From: Limnanthes douglasii subsp. nivea
Lineage: Eukaryota > Streptophyta > Magnoliopsida > Brassicales > Limnanthaceae
DNA length: 64,000 nt
Assembly (NCBI GenBank): GCA_036936605.1
Contig: JAUPFV010000001.1
Span: 211,775,138-211,839,137, forward strand
Direction: 5' to 3'
Shown: piece by piece, positions 45,628 to 57,466 of the stretch
How the letters are laid out: each line of letters opens with the position of its first letter
Numbering within the stretch: position 1 is the first letter of the stretch
Notes under the pieces: generated by a model
Told to the model about the DNA's origin: nothing
What the model saw: only the letters and a program-made list of their open reading frames with translations
Database searches by the model: none
Made by a program: the position numbers and the translations under genes

Positions 45628-45987
45628 AGTCAGAGAATGAGAAGAGAAGACAATGGAGGCTGCGATCGATTAGGGTTAGAACATATTGGGAAATATAAGT
45701 CTTTTATGTGTCGGGTTATGATGTGGATTGAGGTCAAGCTTTGGACCAGAAAGTAGGCTATGGGACTAATGGATTGGGTTGGATACTTGTGTGAACTTAT
45801 ATCCTAAAGGCCTAGTTTAATAAACAAAATTCAGTTTTACATAAATAACAGAATGTAACAATATATTGTTACATTAATAGGTCCATAGCTTGATATATAA
45901 AGCTATAACAAATGAAAAAACTTTTCAAATGTATAAAATATAATTTCTTGGTTCTTTGTGACTGCTTTATCCTGGCTTACCCTAACT
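45628..45987 (+). repeat. 5' LTR of the 45.6-kb copia
   Basis: This is 360 bases, AGT...ACT. A TATA-like GATATATAAAGC is near 45892. It is followed directly by the degraded PBS. Confidence 0.88.
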
Positions 45988-46009
45988 TCGTATTAGAGCA
46001 CCTCCTTCA

Positions 46010-46890
46010 ATGACAGAATTTCCTTCCTTCAGCTCCGGCTCAGTTGAGCAAGCTTGTTCTCCATTGGACAACCTATTGACGAACAAAAGCATGCAAATGA
46101 ATTAGATTAGTACATTCAATACCTTAAGACTTGACGTATTCAATTTTATGTTATGGAATACTATGGGGCTGCCGATAATAGGGGGAACAAGCTTGGAGGT
46201 TTTATCAGTGTTCATAAACCTCGTCCTCATAAGCTTTTGAGCACTTCTAATGGCTTAGTAATTGAAAATGTTGAGTTTGACAACTCGACAACAAATTACC
46301 AGTTACTAATGGGATGGCTCTATAATACTATGAGCCTTGAGGTTGCATCCCAAGTAATGGAAGAAGAAACCTCCAAACGTTTGTGGGATGCTATAGTTAG
46401 GATGTCTGGCTCCCAAACAAAGTCTAAAGTGACTTTGTTTGAAGCAAAATTTCAGAGGACTAGAAAGGGAAACCTTTCTATGGAGGACTATTTGTCTAGG
46501 ATGAAAAACATATAAGATAACCTAGCTCTAGCAAGTTCTCATGTGTCACTAGATGATCTGGTGTCTCATGTATTGGTTGGTCTGGATACAAAATACACTC
46601 TGTTGACCTATGAAAAAACACTAGATCAACTCAACAAAGTGCAATTATCCTTGGCAAATGTTAATCTTAACCCTGCTAACAAGATTGAGTCTAGGTCATT
46701 TGGTAACAATAATATCAATCTACGGAGTGGAAACAGAGGACAAATAAGAGGTTCTTACAAGAACATATACTCACCTAATTTCTCTAACAATAGTAGAGGC
46801 AGAGGTTTTTACAGGGGCAAAGGAGGCAGGTTCAATAGGTATAACAAGCCTATCTGCCATATTTGTGAAAAGTATGGTCATTGAGGTGCT
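46010..46890 (+). pseudogene. Copia gag of the 45.6-kb element
   Basis: The original start is the ATG at 46010 (MTEFPSFSSGSVEQACSPLD), equivalent to the starts at 9557 and 32753. After stops, the frame 46153-46515 carries GGNKLGGFISVHKPRPHKLL, SLEVASQVMEEETSKRLWDA and FQRTRKGNLSMEDYLSRM. Near 46840-46884 the zinc knuckle reads CHICEKYGH and then a stop. About 24 codons expected after LVGLDTKYT are missing (YTLLTYEK), an internal deletion relative to the 9.2-kb sister. Confidence 0.88.
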
Positions 46891-46939
46891 TACTGCTACT
46901 TCAGGGATGATCCCAATGTTATGTGACAACTACCACCTG

Positions 46940-48600
46940 ATCATAATAAAGCTTGGTATGTTAGCATTGGTGCTAGTCACCATGTCACCAATTCAGCTAA
47001 GATGATTTCTCAGACTTCTAGATATTCAAGTATTAAATCTGTGGCTGTGGGCAATGGTAGTAAACTCAGAATTAAACATTTAGCTGAAACTACTCTTTCT
47101 ACGAACACCAATCAACATTTATACCTAAATAATATTCTACATGTCCCTCAAATTAACAAAAATCTCTTATATGTTTCTCAATTTACTTCATATAAAAATA
47201 TTTTTCTTGAATTTAATATTTTTAATCGTTTTGTGAAGGACAAGATCACAGAGAGGACTCTTCTTACAGGGAAGGTTGAGAGTGGGCTCTATAAACTGGA
47301 AAGTTCATCCGATTCTTGTGTCTCTAAGGCTGTTGGTTTTAAGGGGTGTCCTAGTGTATCAAATATATCTATTTCTTCTCTTTCTACTAAGTCTCTAAAG
47401 GAAGGGTGGCAAGGGAAGTTAGCTCACCCTTCTACCAGGGTTCTGTCTCTTGTTCTAAAGCTTTGAAATGTGCCAGTTGGCTTTTCTAATAAAAAACTAT
47501 TTTTTGATGATTGCAGTTAGGTAAATCACATTCACTTCCTTATTCTAGGTCTTTGTCTCAATCTACAAATTTTATGGATTTGATTCACTCAGACCTATGG
47601 GGACCCTCTCCTGTTGTGTCTAAAAATGGTTTCAGGTTCCATATCCTTATTGTGGATGATTTCTCTAGGTTTACTTGGTTATATCCTCTCATAACTAAAG
47701 GTGAGGCTCTACAAGCTTTCAAAGATTTCAAAAACTTGGTTGAAAACCAATTTGAGAGAAAAATCAAATGTTTTCTATGAGATGGTGGAAGAGAGTTTAA
47801 GGTCTTTGAATCTTTGGCAAGGGAGCCAGGAATCTAACTCATGACATCCTGTCATTACTCTTCTGCTCAGAATGGGAGAGCAAAGAGGAAGCACAAACAT
47901 GTTACTGAGACTGGTCTGAGTCTCGTAGCCCAATCTAATGTACTTTTTAGCTATTTGTCTGATACTTTTCTTACACCTGTGTACCTAATAATTAGACTTC
48001 TTATAGTCATTCTTACGAAAAATCTCCTTTTGAGAAATTATTCAACACTAAACCTGATTACAACTTTCTAAGGGTGTTTTGTTGGTCTTGCTTTCATGGT
48101 CTCAGACCTTATCAGGCTCATAAGTATCAATATCATTCTACTAAGTATGCGTTTGTGGGCTATAATTCTGTCCATAAGGGGTATAGGTTCTTAAGTTCTA
48201 CTAGGAGAATATATGTGTCGAGAAATTTCATTTTCAATGAAAATAAATTTCCTTGTTTTTCTGCGTTGCTGGGTTCAACAAGTCATACTTTTAAGTCTGT
48301 CTTTCTCTGGTTACCTAAGTTTCCTACTGCCCAGTGTTCAGATGGAATTTCTAATCTACAGCAGTCTCTTCAAACAACAGTTTCTAACTCCTTAGTGGCT
48401 CACTTTACCAACAAAACTACACACACACAAAGTCACCAAACTGAGAGCATAAACTTACCCTCTCAAAACATACCTTTTAATTCAAATTCTTTTTAGACAA
48501 GTTCACCCAGTCAATCCTTGTCTCCTGCAAGAAATACAGCTTTCAAAACTCCACCACCTGCACCACAAAAACAAACTTAAACCAGAATAGTGATTTAATC
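46940..48600 (+). pseudogene. Copia protease and integrase of the 45.6-kb element
   Basis: The protease site reads WYVSIGASHHVTNS, replacing the catalytic aspartate (VDSGAS becomes VSIGAS). The HHCC first half is WQGKLAHPSTRV, with both histidine contexts changed. The integrase core shows MDLIHSDLWGPSPVVSKNGF. The second aspartate block is cut by a stop after IKCFL at 47778-47780, and SSAQNGRAKRKHKHVTETGL has the catalytic glutamate changed to lysine. The C-terminal segment continues to about 48496 (KYAFVGYNSVHKGYRFLSS). Protease and integrase are each inactivated at an active-site residue. Confidence 0.88.
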
Positions 48601-48649
48601 ACCATTTGATAGTCCTAACACCCAAAGCTAGGGTTTTAAACCTAAGCAT

Positions 48650-50250
48650 GTTTATACCGGTGTTACTACTATTCCTACTGCTACTCTTAGAGAACTTGTA
48701 AGATTCTCTAAGGTTGTGACTATTCCAGAATGGTCCCAAACCATGACAACAGAGTATGATGCCTTAATGGAAAATCATACTTGGTCTCTTGTCCCATATA
48801 CACCTGATATGAGCGTGGTGGGATGCATATATGTTTATAAACTATAGTACAATCCTAATGGTTCTATTCAAAGGTGCAAAGCTAGACTTGTGGCTAAAGG
48901 TCCCCATCAACATCCTGGTATTGACTTCACATAAACCTTTAGCCCAGTTATCAAATTTTTCACCATAAGACTTGTACTTACACTTACTGTGTCCAGATAC
49001 TGGTCTATAAGGAAACTTGACATTAACAATGCCTTTTAAATGGGGATTTGAAACAACAGATCTTTGTGGAGCATCTTTAAGGCTTTGTGAATGGTGAATT
49101 TCCTAATCATGTTTGTAAGTTGCATAAAGCCTTGTACTCCAAGCTCAATGATACATTGTTGGTATGGGGATTTTGAAATTCACGTGTAGATTGTACAATT
49201 TTCTACTTAATAACCAAAAAGGTATCTATTATTCTTTTAGTCTATGTGGATGATATCATTATTACTGGTAACAGATCTATCTACCTAACTGACTTCATAC
49301 AAAGGCTTAATTCTGAGTTTGCCCTCAAAGATATGGGTTGTCTTAAAAAATTTCTAAGAATAGAGGTGTATAGGGATGAGTCTAGCCTATACTTAACTCA
49401 ATTTTTTTATCAAAGACTTACTTGCTAAGGAGGGTCTCTCCATGCAAATCCTTGTCCTACTCCAATGCGAGTCAGTCCTGCTGTCTCCAAACTTGATGGT
49501 GAAAGTCTCCAGTTCCCTACACGATACAAAAGTGTGTTAGGCTCGTTGCAGAATATACTTTACACTAGACCTGACATCGCATTTGCTGTAAATAAAATGT
49601 GTCAATTTCAACTGTCACCTACCACTACGCATTTACAGATTGTAAGGAGAATCTCAAGATACTTATTTGGGACGATGATGTTGGGTCTTCATATCAAACC
49701 AAGTAATGCTCATCAGCTTACTTGGTTTACTGATGCTGATTGGACAAGCTCTATGAACGATCAAAGCAAAGTGCCGTCTCTTGATCTAGTACTGAATCAG
49801 AGTACAGATCCTTTGTTAATCTCTCGTCGCTTGGTTGGAGGTTATTGTGTATTTCTAGGTGATCTGTTGGTCTCCTGGTCTTATACGAAGCAAAGTGTCG
49901 TCTCTCGATCTAGTACTGAATCGAAGTACAAATCCCTTGTTAATCTCTCGTCTGAATTGATCTGGCTTCGTTCTGTCTTGGATGAACTTGGTCTTCGTCT
50001 TCATTGAGCTCCAGTAATATGGTGCGACAATCTTGGAGCTGGTTCTTTGGTCTCAAACCCTGTGTTTCACGCTCGGACCAAACACATTGAACTCGATTTG
50101 CATTTCGTCCGGGATCAGGTAGTCCAGGGTTCTCTGGATATTTGATATGTTCCAACCCACGATCAAGTAGCAGATCTTCTCACCAAACTATTTGTTCAAT
50201 CTCGGTTCTCTTTTCTACGGGACAAACTCAGCCTTGGAATTATTTTGCTT
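48650..50250 (+). pseudogene. Copia RT and RNase H of the 45.6-kb element
   Basis: RT is fragmentary up to [15 protein letters not shown] (49234-49275), with stops near 48845, 48932 and 49040 and a deletion of the LYGLKQAPR block (about 49125). RNase H (49465-50007) reads [35 protein letters not shown], then an inserted 65-base copy of the later SRSSTES segment, then [20 protein letters not shown] and SRSSTESKYKSLVNLSSEL. A TGA follows at 50005-50007, and [17 protein letters not shown] sequence lies beyond. Confidence 0.87.
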
Positions 50251-50264
50251 CGTTTGAGGGGGGA

Positions 50265-50606
50265 AGTCAGAGAACGATAAGAGAAGACAATGGATGCTGC
50301 TATCGATTAAGGTTAGAATAGATTGGGAAAGAGAAGTCTTTTATTGTCGGGCTATGATGTCGATTCGGGTCAAGCTTTGAACCAGACATTAGGTTATGGG
50401 ACTAATCGATTGAGTTGGATACTTGTGTGAACTTCTATCCTAAAGGCCCAGTTCGTTAAACATAATTCTGTTTTACATAAATAAGAGAATGTAACAAATA
50501 TAACAATATATTGTTACATGAATAGGTACATAGCTAGATATATAAAGTTGTACAAAATATAATTTTCTGATTCTTTGTGATTGCTTTCTCTAGGTTTACT
50601 CTAACT
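50265..50606 (+). repeat. 3' LTR of the 45.6-kb copia
   Basis: This is 342 bases, beginning AGTCAGAGAACG directly after the purine tract and ending CTCTAACT. It is clearly related to the 5' LTR, with a few small indels. Confidence 0.88.
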
Positions 50607-50611
50607 TAGAA

Positions 50612-51000
50612 TACCAATTATTAGTCGAGCTATACGGTCATGACATGGGAGTGAAACTGTAATCTTCGGTGGGAGGCGTGAACCAAAAAAGACTAGTTTG
50701 TTCAGTTACATATTCTTACTTATCTTAGATAACTTGACTGATGTTTTCTACCCATATCTCGATCCCAATTATATCTCCAGACTCTGGTTCAATTGCATAT
50801 TCTTACTTATGTTAAGGTTTGAAAACCGATGCTTGGCCAGAATCTGAATTTAAGCAGGAAAAATATAATAGTGATTTACATCGATATGTTTGGCTAATGA
50901 ATCTGCCTATATATGCACACAAAGTAGGTAAGATATTTTAAGTTGTTGGACTTTTTAGCTAGTTAGGAAACGCCAAAAAATTTCATGGAAATATAATAGC
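50612..51000. other. Spacer, no gene seen
   Basis: This is AT-rich unique-looking sequence between the right target duplication of the 45.6-kb copia and the gypsy LTR-like block. No motif is recognised. Confidence 0.4.
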
Positions 51001-51763
51001 TTATGGAATGTCTGGGATTCATTTCAAGGTAGTGGAATTTATAACAGTTTTTCGAGTGACTCTAAATAACATATTTTATTTTTATTACTATACTATTATG
51101 AGCCAATAAAAGGTGTTGAATGAATTTCCAAATGCAAATAAATATGGCAATAATATTTTAATCTTCATAAGTAGGGAGTGGGAGAAACAAGGTTGGAGAT
51201 ATCCATAGCAATATCATTAAAAAGATATGAACAAAGATTAAGGTCAGACTCATCCAATAAGAATGTACAAGATAATCCGACCAAGTGTAAAGTCGAGCAG
51301 TAAAAAATAAAGATGAAGGTTTAGGCATCAACTAAATCACGCTCGGAAAAATGAATAGATTAAAGGCAAGGATAAGACAAAAAAAGCCGACCTGTACCAA
51401 CGAGGTCCCGAACGGATAAAGAAAATGAGGCCAAACCGATCAGAGTTGAGTCCAACCAGAGTTGATCCCGAGCAGAGCCCGACAAAGTATTCTAAATTAT
51501 AATGACGCGTTCATCCTATTTACGCACCACGGATAACAAAAAAGAAGAATATTAATAGATTCAAACATGTTTATGAGTAAACATTTATAGACCATTACAC
51601 TCAAAGTAATTTCTGCCAATTTAAGACCATTAACACCAGTAATAGTCTACGTGCAAGACTAAGAGGGCCACGTAATGAATGATCATGCCGTAACTGTATG
51701 TTCTTCTCAAATATATAAAAAGTTACTACTTTGGCAAAATATTTGTAGCGTTTCTCATTAACA
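51001..51763 (+). repeat. Probable 5' LTR of a second Tat-like gypsy
   Basis: It ends CTCATTAACA immediately upstream of a gypsy-type PBS. It contains a TATA-like ATATATAAAAAG at about 51711-51722. The left boundary is unknown and was chosen arbitrarily near the start of TATA-free, purine-rich sequence. No matching 3' LTR lies in the window. Confidence 0.5.
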
Positions 51764-51767
51764 TTTT

Positions 51768-51787
51768 TGGCGCCGTCCGTGGGAAAC
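51768..51787 (+). promoter_or_regulatory. Gypsy primer-binding site
   Basis: TGGCGCCGTCCGTGGGAAAC lies four bases after the CA end of the LTR-like block. It is close to the PBS wording used by plant Tat-like Ty3/gypsy elements. It is a better preserved version of the minus-strand site at 44348-44366. Confidence 0.75.
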
Positions 51788-51819
51788 AAAAAAAAAACTC
51801 ATTTTTGTTCAAGAACCAA

Positions 51820-52170
51820 TGGTAGTAACTAGATCTGTGATTGAAAGAGACATATCACCATGACCAACCCATCTCAAACGGTGAAACAAGTCGTTAGACC
51901 AAACACTATTCTGTCGCAAGCTGCTAACATCCAAGAAATTCTTCCTCATAGGAGGGGTGAAAGTTCCGCTAGGGATCTCCCCAACAACCATTGATCCACT
52001 ACTAACATTGGCCATTGCGGAGGCCATACGCAGTCTAACCGACCTGCCCACCAGAGTTAATAATGTGGATGAGGAAACATAAGTTAGCCGCCTTGATCAA
52101 CAAATCCAGGTAATGCAGCTGGCTCAACATAAGGCAGATCTGGATCAGGAGGCAAAGGATCAGGCTGGCA
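51820..52170 (+). pseudogene. 5' remnant of gypsy gag
   Basis: An ATG at 51820 (MVVTRSVIERDISP) follows the PBS at a typical distance but meets a TGA within about 15 codons. A frame further on contains SARDLPNN and, in other frames, KADLDQEAKDQAGKHTKSY. No gag domain motif is reached before similarity fades near 52170. It is probably the N-terminal part of gag of a truncated element. Confidence 0.4.
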
Positions 52171-53880
52171 AACATACAAAATCATATTTTCAGTGTTTAT
52201 CTCTTACCGCATTTATCTGTAAAAAGATCTAAACCTTATTTATTTCTCTCTGAACAGATGCAACTCACGAATCATATCACTCGTGCATTACATACAAATA
52301 CATTATTCTATTTGTATGTTTACAAAAAACCCGAATTCTTCATGAAAATTTCAAGATTAAAGTCCACTGAATCAATTACTAAAATAACTCCTACATCGTT
52401 AATATTGGAATCCTTATAAATAGAAAATAATAATTGATATAGGAGACTCCTTTAATATAGGAAATCTAATATATGAATACAATAATAGGAGATTTAATAC
52501 TATATTGCTTGATCCCATCTTTAGTGTTACGGTTCAACTTGTTTTGGACCCTTCACTTTGGGCCAGACTCACTTGGTTGTTCACGTATTTTATTTGATCC
52601 AATTGTAACCATTCTATGACAATTTGTATCAACTTTTAGGAGCATTATACTTCTCTGCAACTAAATCCCCAAAGAATAAAAAAAGTCAATAATTTTTGTT
52701 TATACATTTAACGAAAAATCGAACGTTCATGTAATACTGTGACAAAATATTTATTGACAAATTATTTCTAACCTTTTACACCTAACTTTACTGTATTATG
52801 ATCTCCTTGCTATTTGTTTGTACATTTAACGAAAAATCGAACGTTCATGTAATACTGTGACAAAATATTTATTGACAAATTATTTCTAACCTTTTACACC
52901 TAACTTTACTGTATTATGATCTCCTTGCTACTGTATGTATTTATGCCGTGGTTATTTAGCTTTAATGGTAAATCTCCAAACAAAATATGTAAAACCGTGC
53001 AAATTCAAAAATCTTAGATTATATTTTCATAATCTGTTCTGATTCTGTTGTCCGACGTAAAAATTGATTGGTTTTTACGTTCATAATGATAAAAATTAAG
53101 ATTGCAGGGGTGCACCACAATTAAAATTGTGGAAGAGTTACATGTCTATAGGTGTACCTTAGAATTTGTAATATAAATTATTGTGGCTAATATTTAATTT
53201 CGATATTTCATAGAGCCATGTGATATCAAATAATCATATGATTTATTTTTGTTAAGACATTAACAAATATTTGTAGTAGGACATTAACATTCAATTCTCA
53301 TATGTGTTAATGTTTAATTGTATTGAACAACTATTTTAATTAAAATACATTTTAAAATAATTAAAAGATATTGAACAAGAATATACCCAAATTTCGATAC
53401 TTCGGTTTTAAAATCTTATTAAGCATGGTAATAAACATCTCATGAGTTGTGAATACAATACAAGGTTATATCAAATATTTTGTTTCACATCAATGTTATT
53501 TTATTATACTTGATGTTGAATTTTGAAAAATTTATTTAAAAATGAAATTTTAATTTCAAAAAAATTAAAAAAATTATTATATATAAATATTTAAATATTT
53601 CGTTTTTATATTAATAAAATATTACTTATATAACTCTAAAAAAGTTAAGTAACAAAAAATTTGGTGATATTTTGTTGGTATCAAAATTATTGACTCACTT
53701 AAATTTATAATGACTTAAAAATTGTTCGTCTTTTATAAACTAATATTATTTTCGGTATACAATGATAATAGCTATCACATTGATTTCATAAACAACCAAA
53801 TAATATGATACATTACAACCTTATTAGGGCAATAATATTATTTTCGTATCAAAAAAATTATAAAATAAGTTTGAAGTTTT
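52171..53880. other. AT-rich spacer with a fresh tandem duplication
   Basis: No gene is seen. It contains a 118-base tandem duplication (52694-52929), listed separately. The right end leads into the second copy of the large duplication. Confidence 0.5.
52694..52929. repeat. 118-bp direct tandem duplication
   Basis: The unit containing ACATTTAACGAAAAATCGAA and ending GATCTCCTTGCTA occurs twice back to back (about 52694-52811 and 52812-52929). Only about one difference was seen (TTTATACAT versus TTTGTACAT), so the event is recent. Confidence 0.95.
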
Positions 53881-54129
53881 AGAAAAACACCATAGCGAAT
53901 ATGTATGTTTATATGTTATAAAATATTTTAGTCAACATGTTAAATGATATGATATTATTTTTTGGTTAACATTTAGATTTAATTTTTACATGTTCGAAAT
54001 CTATCAAATAATATAAATGAAAGAAATTATAAAAATAATTCTTTAGAACCCAAGCGAAACGCATATAATTATAACAATATAATAAAACAAATTTAAAAAC
54101 AAGCAACATAAAAGCTTTATAAATACATA

Positions 54130-55760
54130 TTTTTGTTTAAAATAATAGCATCCGGAGTAATCCTTCTTTCTCCGAGAGGGACTGAACTTTATTTTCGTTA
54201 AGATGATGGTATCCATTGTATTCCTTCGCTGTATTCGTGTTTTTCTCCTTTAGGAGTGAATAACCTTTCAATGTAAACAATATAATCAATTGTTCTAAAT
54301 TCTTTAGAATGATGGTTCGCCGGATTTGCCTTCAAACATGTATCAAAATTTCTGAATGTTTTGTTATATGGACCGTATAATATTAATTCATGGTCGTCGT
54401 CCCTCGTAAATATCTCACCATTTTTTCAAAACGATAAAAAAAAATCACATGATGAGTAAACCAACTCGTTGCCTAATCCAATGTTGGAGAACATGGTGGC
54501 TCTAGAGTTTCTATTGAAGAGATGAAGACTGAAGAAGAAGGGCTGTTCGAAGACAACTCTAAACTCAGCTCTTCACTCAAGACCTAACTCTAAACGGTGG
54601 GCCTTTGTGTGTTTTGGAGTTGGACCGGGTCAGGCTTTTGGCCTTGCTGCTTATCAAGACTAACTCAATCACTCAAGGCCCAAGTCCATCAAGAAACAAT
54701 TAAATGAGTCTTGTATTAATGCTGTAACCAAACAATAGCCAACTGCTTATTAATCTTGTAACCAAACAAAGTCCATTACTCACTAACAACCTCACACGGA
54801 ATATTTCCAAGGTTGTTAGTGACCATGTTTGTATAAATACAGCAGTGTGCTATGCTGAATATCTTAAGGAAAATACATTACAAAATTCTACAAATCTTTA
54901 TCATTCTTTCTCACTTCCAAAAACATTTTATCATCGATATTTTTGAATTTTTATTTATCGGATCTTTCGAACTAGCAACCATACCAAAACCTTCAACAAA
55001 TGAATATAGTTGATATTCATATTCATTGATATCTTTATTTGTGACCTTAAACTTCTCATTAATTATACAAAAAACATGATGTAACATGGTTGGGATGACT
55101 TTTTTTGCTTTTTCAATAATGGAATTCATAAGTACTTGCAGTGTCTCTCGAATATATTTTCTACTTCCGGCTATTAACTATTAAATGACTTATGTTTCAA
55201 CCGTATTATTAGACACAAACCCAACGTCAATAGGTCTGTAATCCTCTACTCATTGGATAATCTTAAATTTATTAGTCTTAGTATAATAATCAAAACCTAT
55301 ATCATCGTATACTCTGCAAATTCTTTAGTTTTATCATCGCAACCAATGTAATTTTTGTGTTTCGGCCGATCAAAAAGTTTAAATTCTCGTGTTGCAGGAT
55401 TCCGCAAAGCTAACTTCCTAGTCTAAACAAAAGAAACCATAGAATGACGTTTAACCTTCCGATTGTTGTTTTTGTAAGCATATGGGAGTAAAATATTTTC
55501 TTTTGTTTTTATTTTCATATTTTTTCTTCAAATTTAATAAAATAAAATAAAAACTCAAATGGACCTCTATTAGTCTCGTAAAAGATATTCTCATAAAAGT
55601 AAAAAAAAAATTGAATAACCAAAATTACCTCCATCTAAAACCTTTTGTTTAAAATAATGAGATCTAATCAAGTTCTACTTCAGAAATCTCACATAGTAGG
55701 ATTTGGAAACACACATAAAACCAAAAAAATCACTTGATAGGAAGTCTCAGCTGGATCTCA
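54130..55760 (-). pseudogene. F-box/FBA-type gene remnant, copy B, split by a solo LTR
   Basis: This is the homologue of 7390-8550. Minus-strand pieces include KHIQLF-like SRGLRNPATREFKLFDRPKH (about 55360-55420), FKVTNKDINEYEYQLYSFVE and GFGMVASSKDPINKNSKISM (54911-55129), then, beyond the solo LTR, DHELILYGPYNKTFRNFDTC (about 54330-54410). These are FBA-domain motifs in F-box protein order. Frames are broken by stops and small indels. The LTR (54482-54915) sits within the former FBA coding region with target duplication TCCAA. Copy A gives the uninterrupted arrangement. Confidence 0.74.
54482..54915 (+). repeat. Solo LTR, TGT...ACT, TSD TCCAA
   Basis: The 434-base block starts TGTTGGAGAACATGG and ends CTTTCTCACT. 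It is flanked by TCCAA at 54477-54481 and 54916-54920. Copy A has the single site GAGTCCAAGAAGTTTTATC near 7660. It has an LTR-like TATA (GTATAAATACAGCAG, about 54832-54846) and no internal domain, so it is a solo LTR. Orientation is inferred from the TATA box. Confidence 0.88.
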
Positions 55761-57191
55761 TCAAATCTTCTACCCAATTTTTTTTCTCTTCCATTTGTGT
55801 TTATCAGCATTATGATTTTGTAATAAAATTTTATAAAATGTTATCCTTATTTATCGAAAATAAACAAATAAAATAATAAACTCTAATGACTCAGACTATT
55901 CGTGTAAACTTTTTATTATATAATTAATGCTATAACAAATTATAAATTCGGATATTATTCAGTATTAGGAATAAAATGTGTATAGAAACATAAATTTTAA
56001 TTATTGTCGGTATATATTTCTTTATTATCCTTTGAATAGATAAAAACATCACAACTTTTTGAGATATTCTAAAATACATTTATTGTTTATTACCATCATA
56101 AAATTATAAGTGACATCTTATCTCAATAGGCTAACAAACAAATAATTAAAAATATATATTAAAAAAAATTAATAGGTAAAAGTATATATTATATTATATT
56201 TCTTAAAATTGAAAAATATAGATTGTGATTTACTTAATAAGAATATTTCAGTACGACTAGAATTATACAAATAATTAATTATGATATTAAATTATGTTTA
56301 CAAAACCAAAAGGCCCAAAATTCTTATTTACAAAATAAGTCCTGCATATTCATGTTTGTCTTTTTTCGCATTTTGCTTATTACTTAAGATTTTTTTCATT
56401 ATATTAAGTTTTAGGTTGTATACTGAATCATGTTTCCGTACTATACTGTACGGAGAAAAAAGACTGGTAACTATACAGAAACAACTAAATATTTTTACAT
56501 TAAAATCACTATTTTCATAAAAATATAAGGATATATCAAACCAACATTTTTAACCAAACCAACAAATGACATCTAGAAAATACATAAAGCATGTACAATA
56601 CAGTTTTATGGATTTCATAAACGAACCAATTCATTAATATTATTATAAACATACCACGTCACTTATCAAGAAAGTGGTGAATAATATCTATTATTTTATT
56701 TAAATCGTTTTGTATTATTTTACTTTTCATATTTTATTGTTCTAAATTTTAGGGTTATGATTAAGTTTTTCATATTCGGAATTCTTTTTTCGAAACTTTT
56801 ACTAGTAGTTGCATGATTAGTCATCTTTGAGCTTCAGAAAAATGAACACTCATGGTAAAGTCTCCTCAATCCAGCTATACTTTAAATATTTTATATAAGA
56901 AGATCGTCAAGCACCCACGACTGAAGTAGCAAGTATTCAGACACAAAGCGTTAATATAGTCTATAGACCTTTTCTTTTAAGGTAAAACGTGAGGCTTGTG
57001 AACGTGCAGATATAAACCACTGAAAAAGATGATGGAGTCTTGAATTTTTTTGCAACACTTTCGGCCGGAACTTAAATATCCATCACTTGGGCGAAGCCAT
57101 CAGGTGAGGCATTATTATTGTTCGCCTACTTTAGTGCCTATCAATCTATTGAAAGAGATGAGGTTTTTTTTTTTCAAAATAAAATATCGTC
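55761..57191. other. Duplicated spacer, copy B
   Basis: It matches 8551-9197, 14229-14675 and 19484-19780 in order, that is, copy A without its two copia insertions. No gene is seen. Confidence 0.65.
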
Positions 57192-57196
57192 GGCCA

Positions 57197-57456
57197 TGTT
57201 AGTGCAGAAGACAAATGTTTAACAGTAAGAGTAAATGAAAATTAGAGATGCAGAGGAGTTATTGGGATGTGAAAAGAGAAGACATAATTCATTCAACAGA
57301 AATGCTTGTTTAAATACATATAAAGGTCACTAACACACGTTAAGTGAGTGACACAAGTTAAATAAAAGATACAAGTAAAGTAAAGCCTGCTTCAGAGGAC
57401 AACCAAAAGACACACACTGTTAACAGAAAATAAAAGCTTCTAAATAATTCTAACAC
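57197..57456 (-). repeat. 3' LTR of the 57.2-kb copia
   Basis: This is 260 bases, TG...CA, with about eight differences from the right LTR by eye. Confidence 0.95.
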
Positions 57457-57466
57457 TCCTCCTTGT

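Larger units (their letters stand above)
45628..50606 (+). mobile_element. Decayed Ale-like copia, sister of the 9.2-kb element
   Basis: LTRs at 45628-45987 and 50265-50606 begin AGTCAGAGAA and end CTAACT. The flanks CAGAA (45623-45627) and TAGAA (50607-50611) form a 5-base target duplication with one change. The PBS is degraded to TCGTATTAGAGC (45988-45999), and the purine tract GAGGGGGGA precedes the 3' LTR. Gag, protease, integrase, RT and RNase H are in order and closely follow the 9.2-kb element. Many stops and frameshifts occur. Within RNase H a 65-base segment is present twice. Confidence 0.92.

Noticed and set aside
45471..45698. Plus-strand frame reaching into the LTR at 45628
   Set aside because: It runs across the insertion boundary of the copia element, so it is a chance fusion, not a gene.
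54482..54915. Possible truncated complete element rather than solo LTR
   Set aside because: A perfect 5-base target duplication encloses only one LTR with no PBS, coding or purine tract, which fits LTR-LTR recombination.
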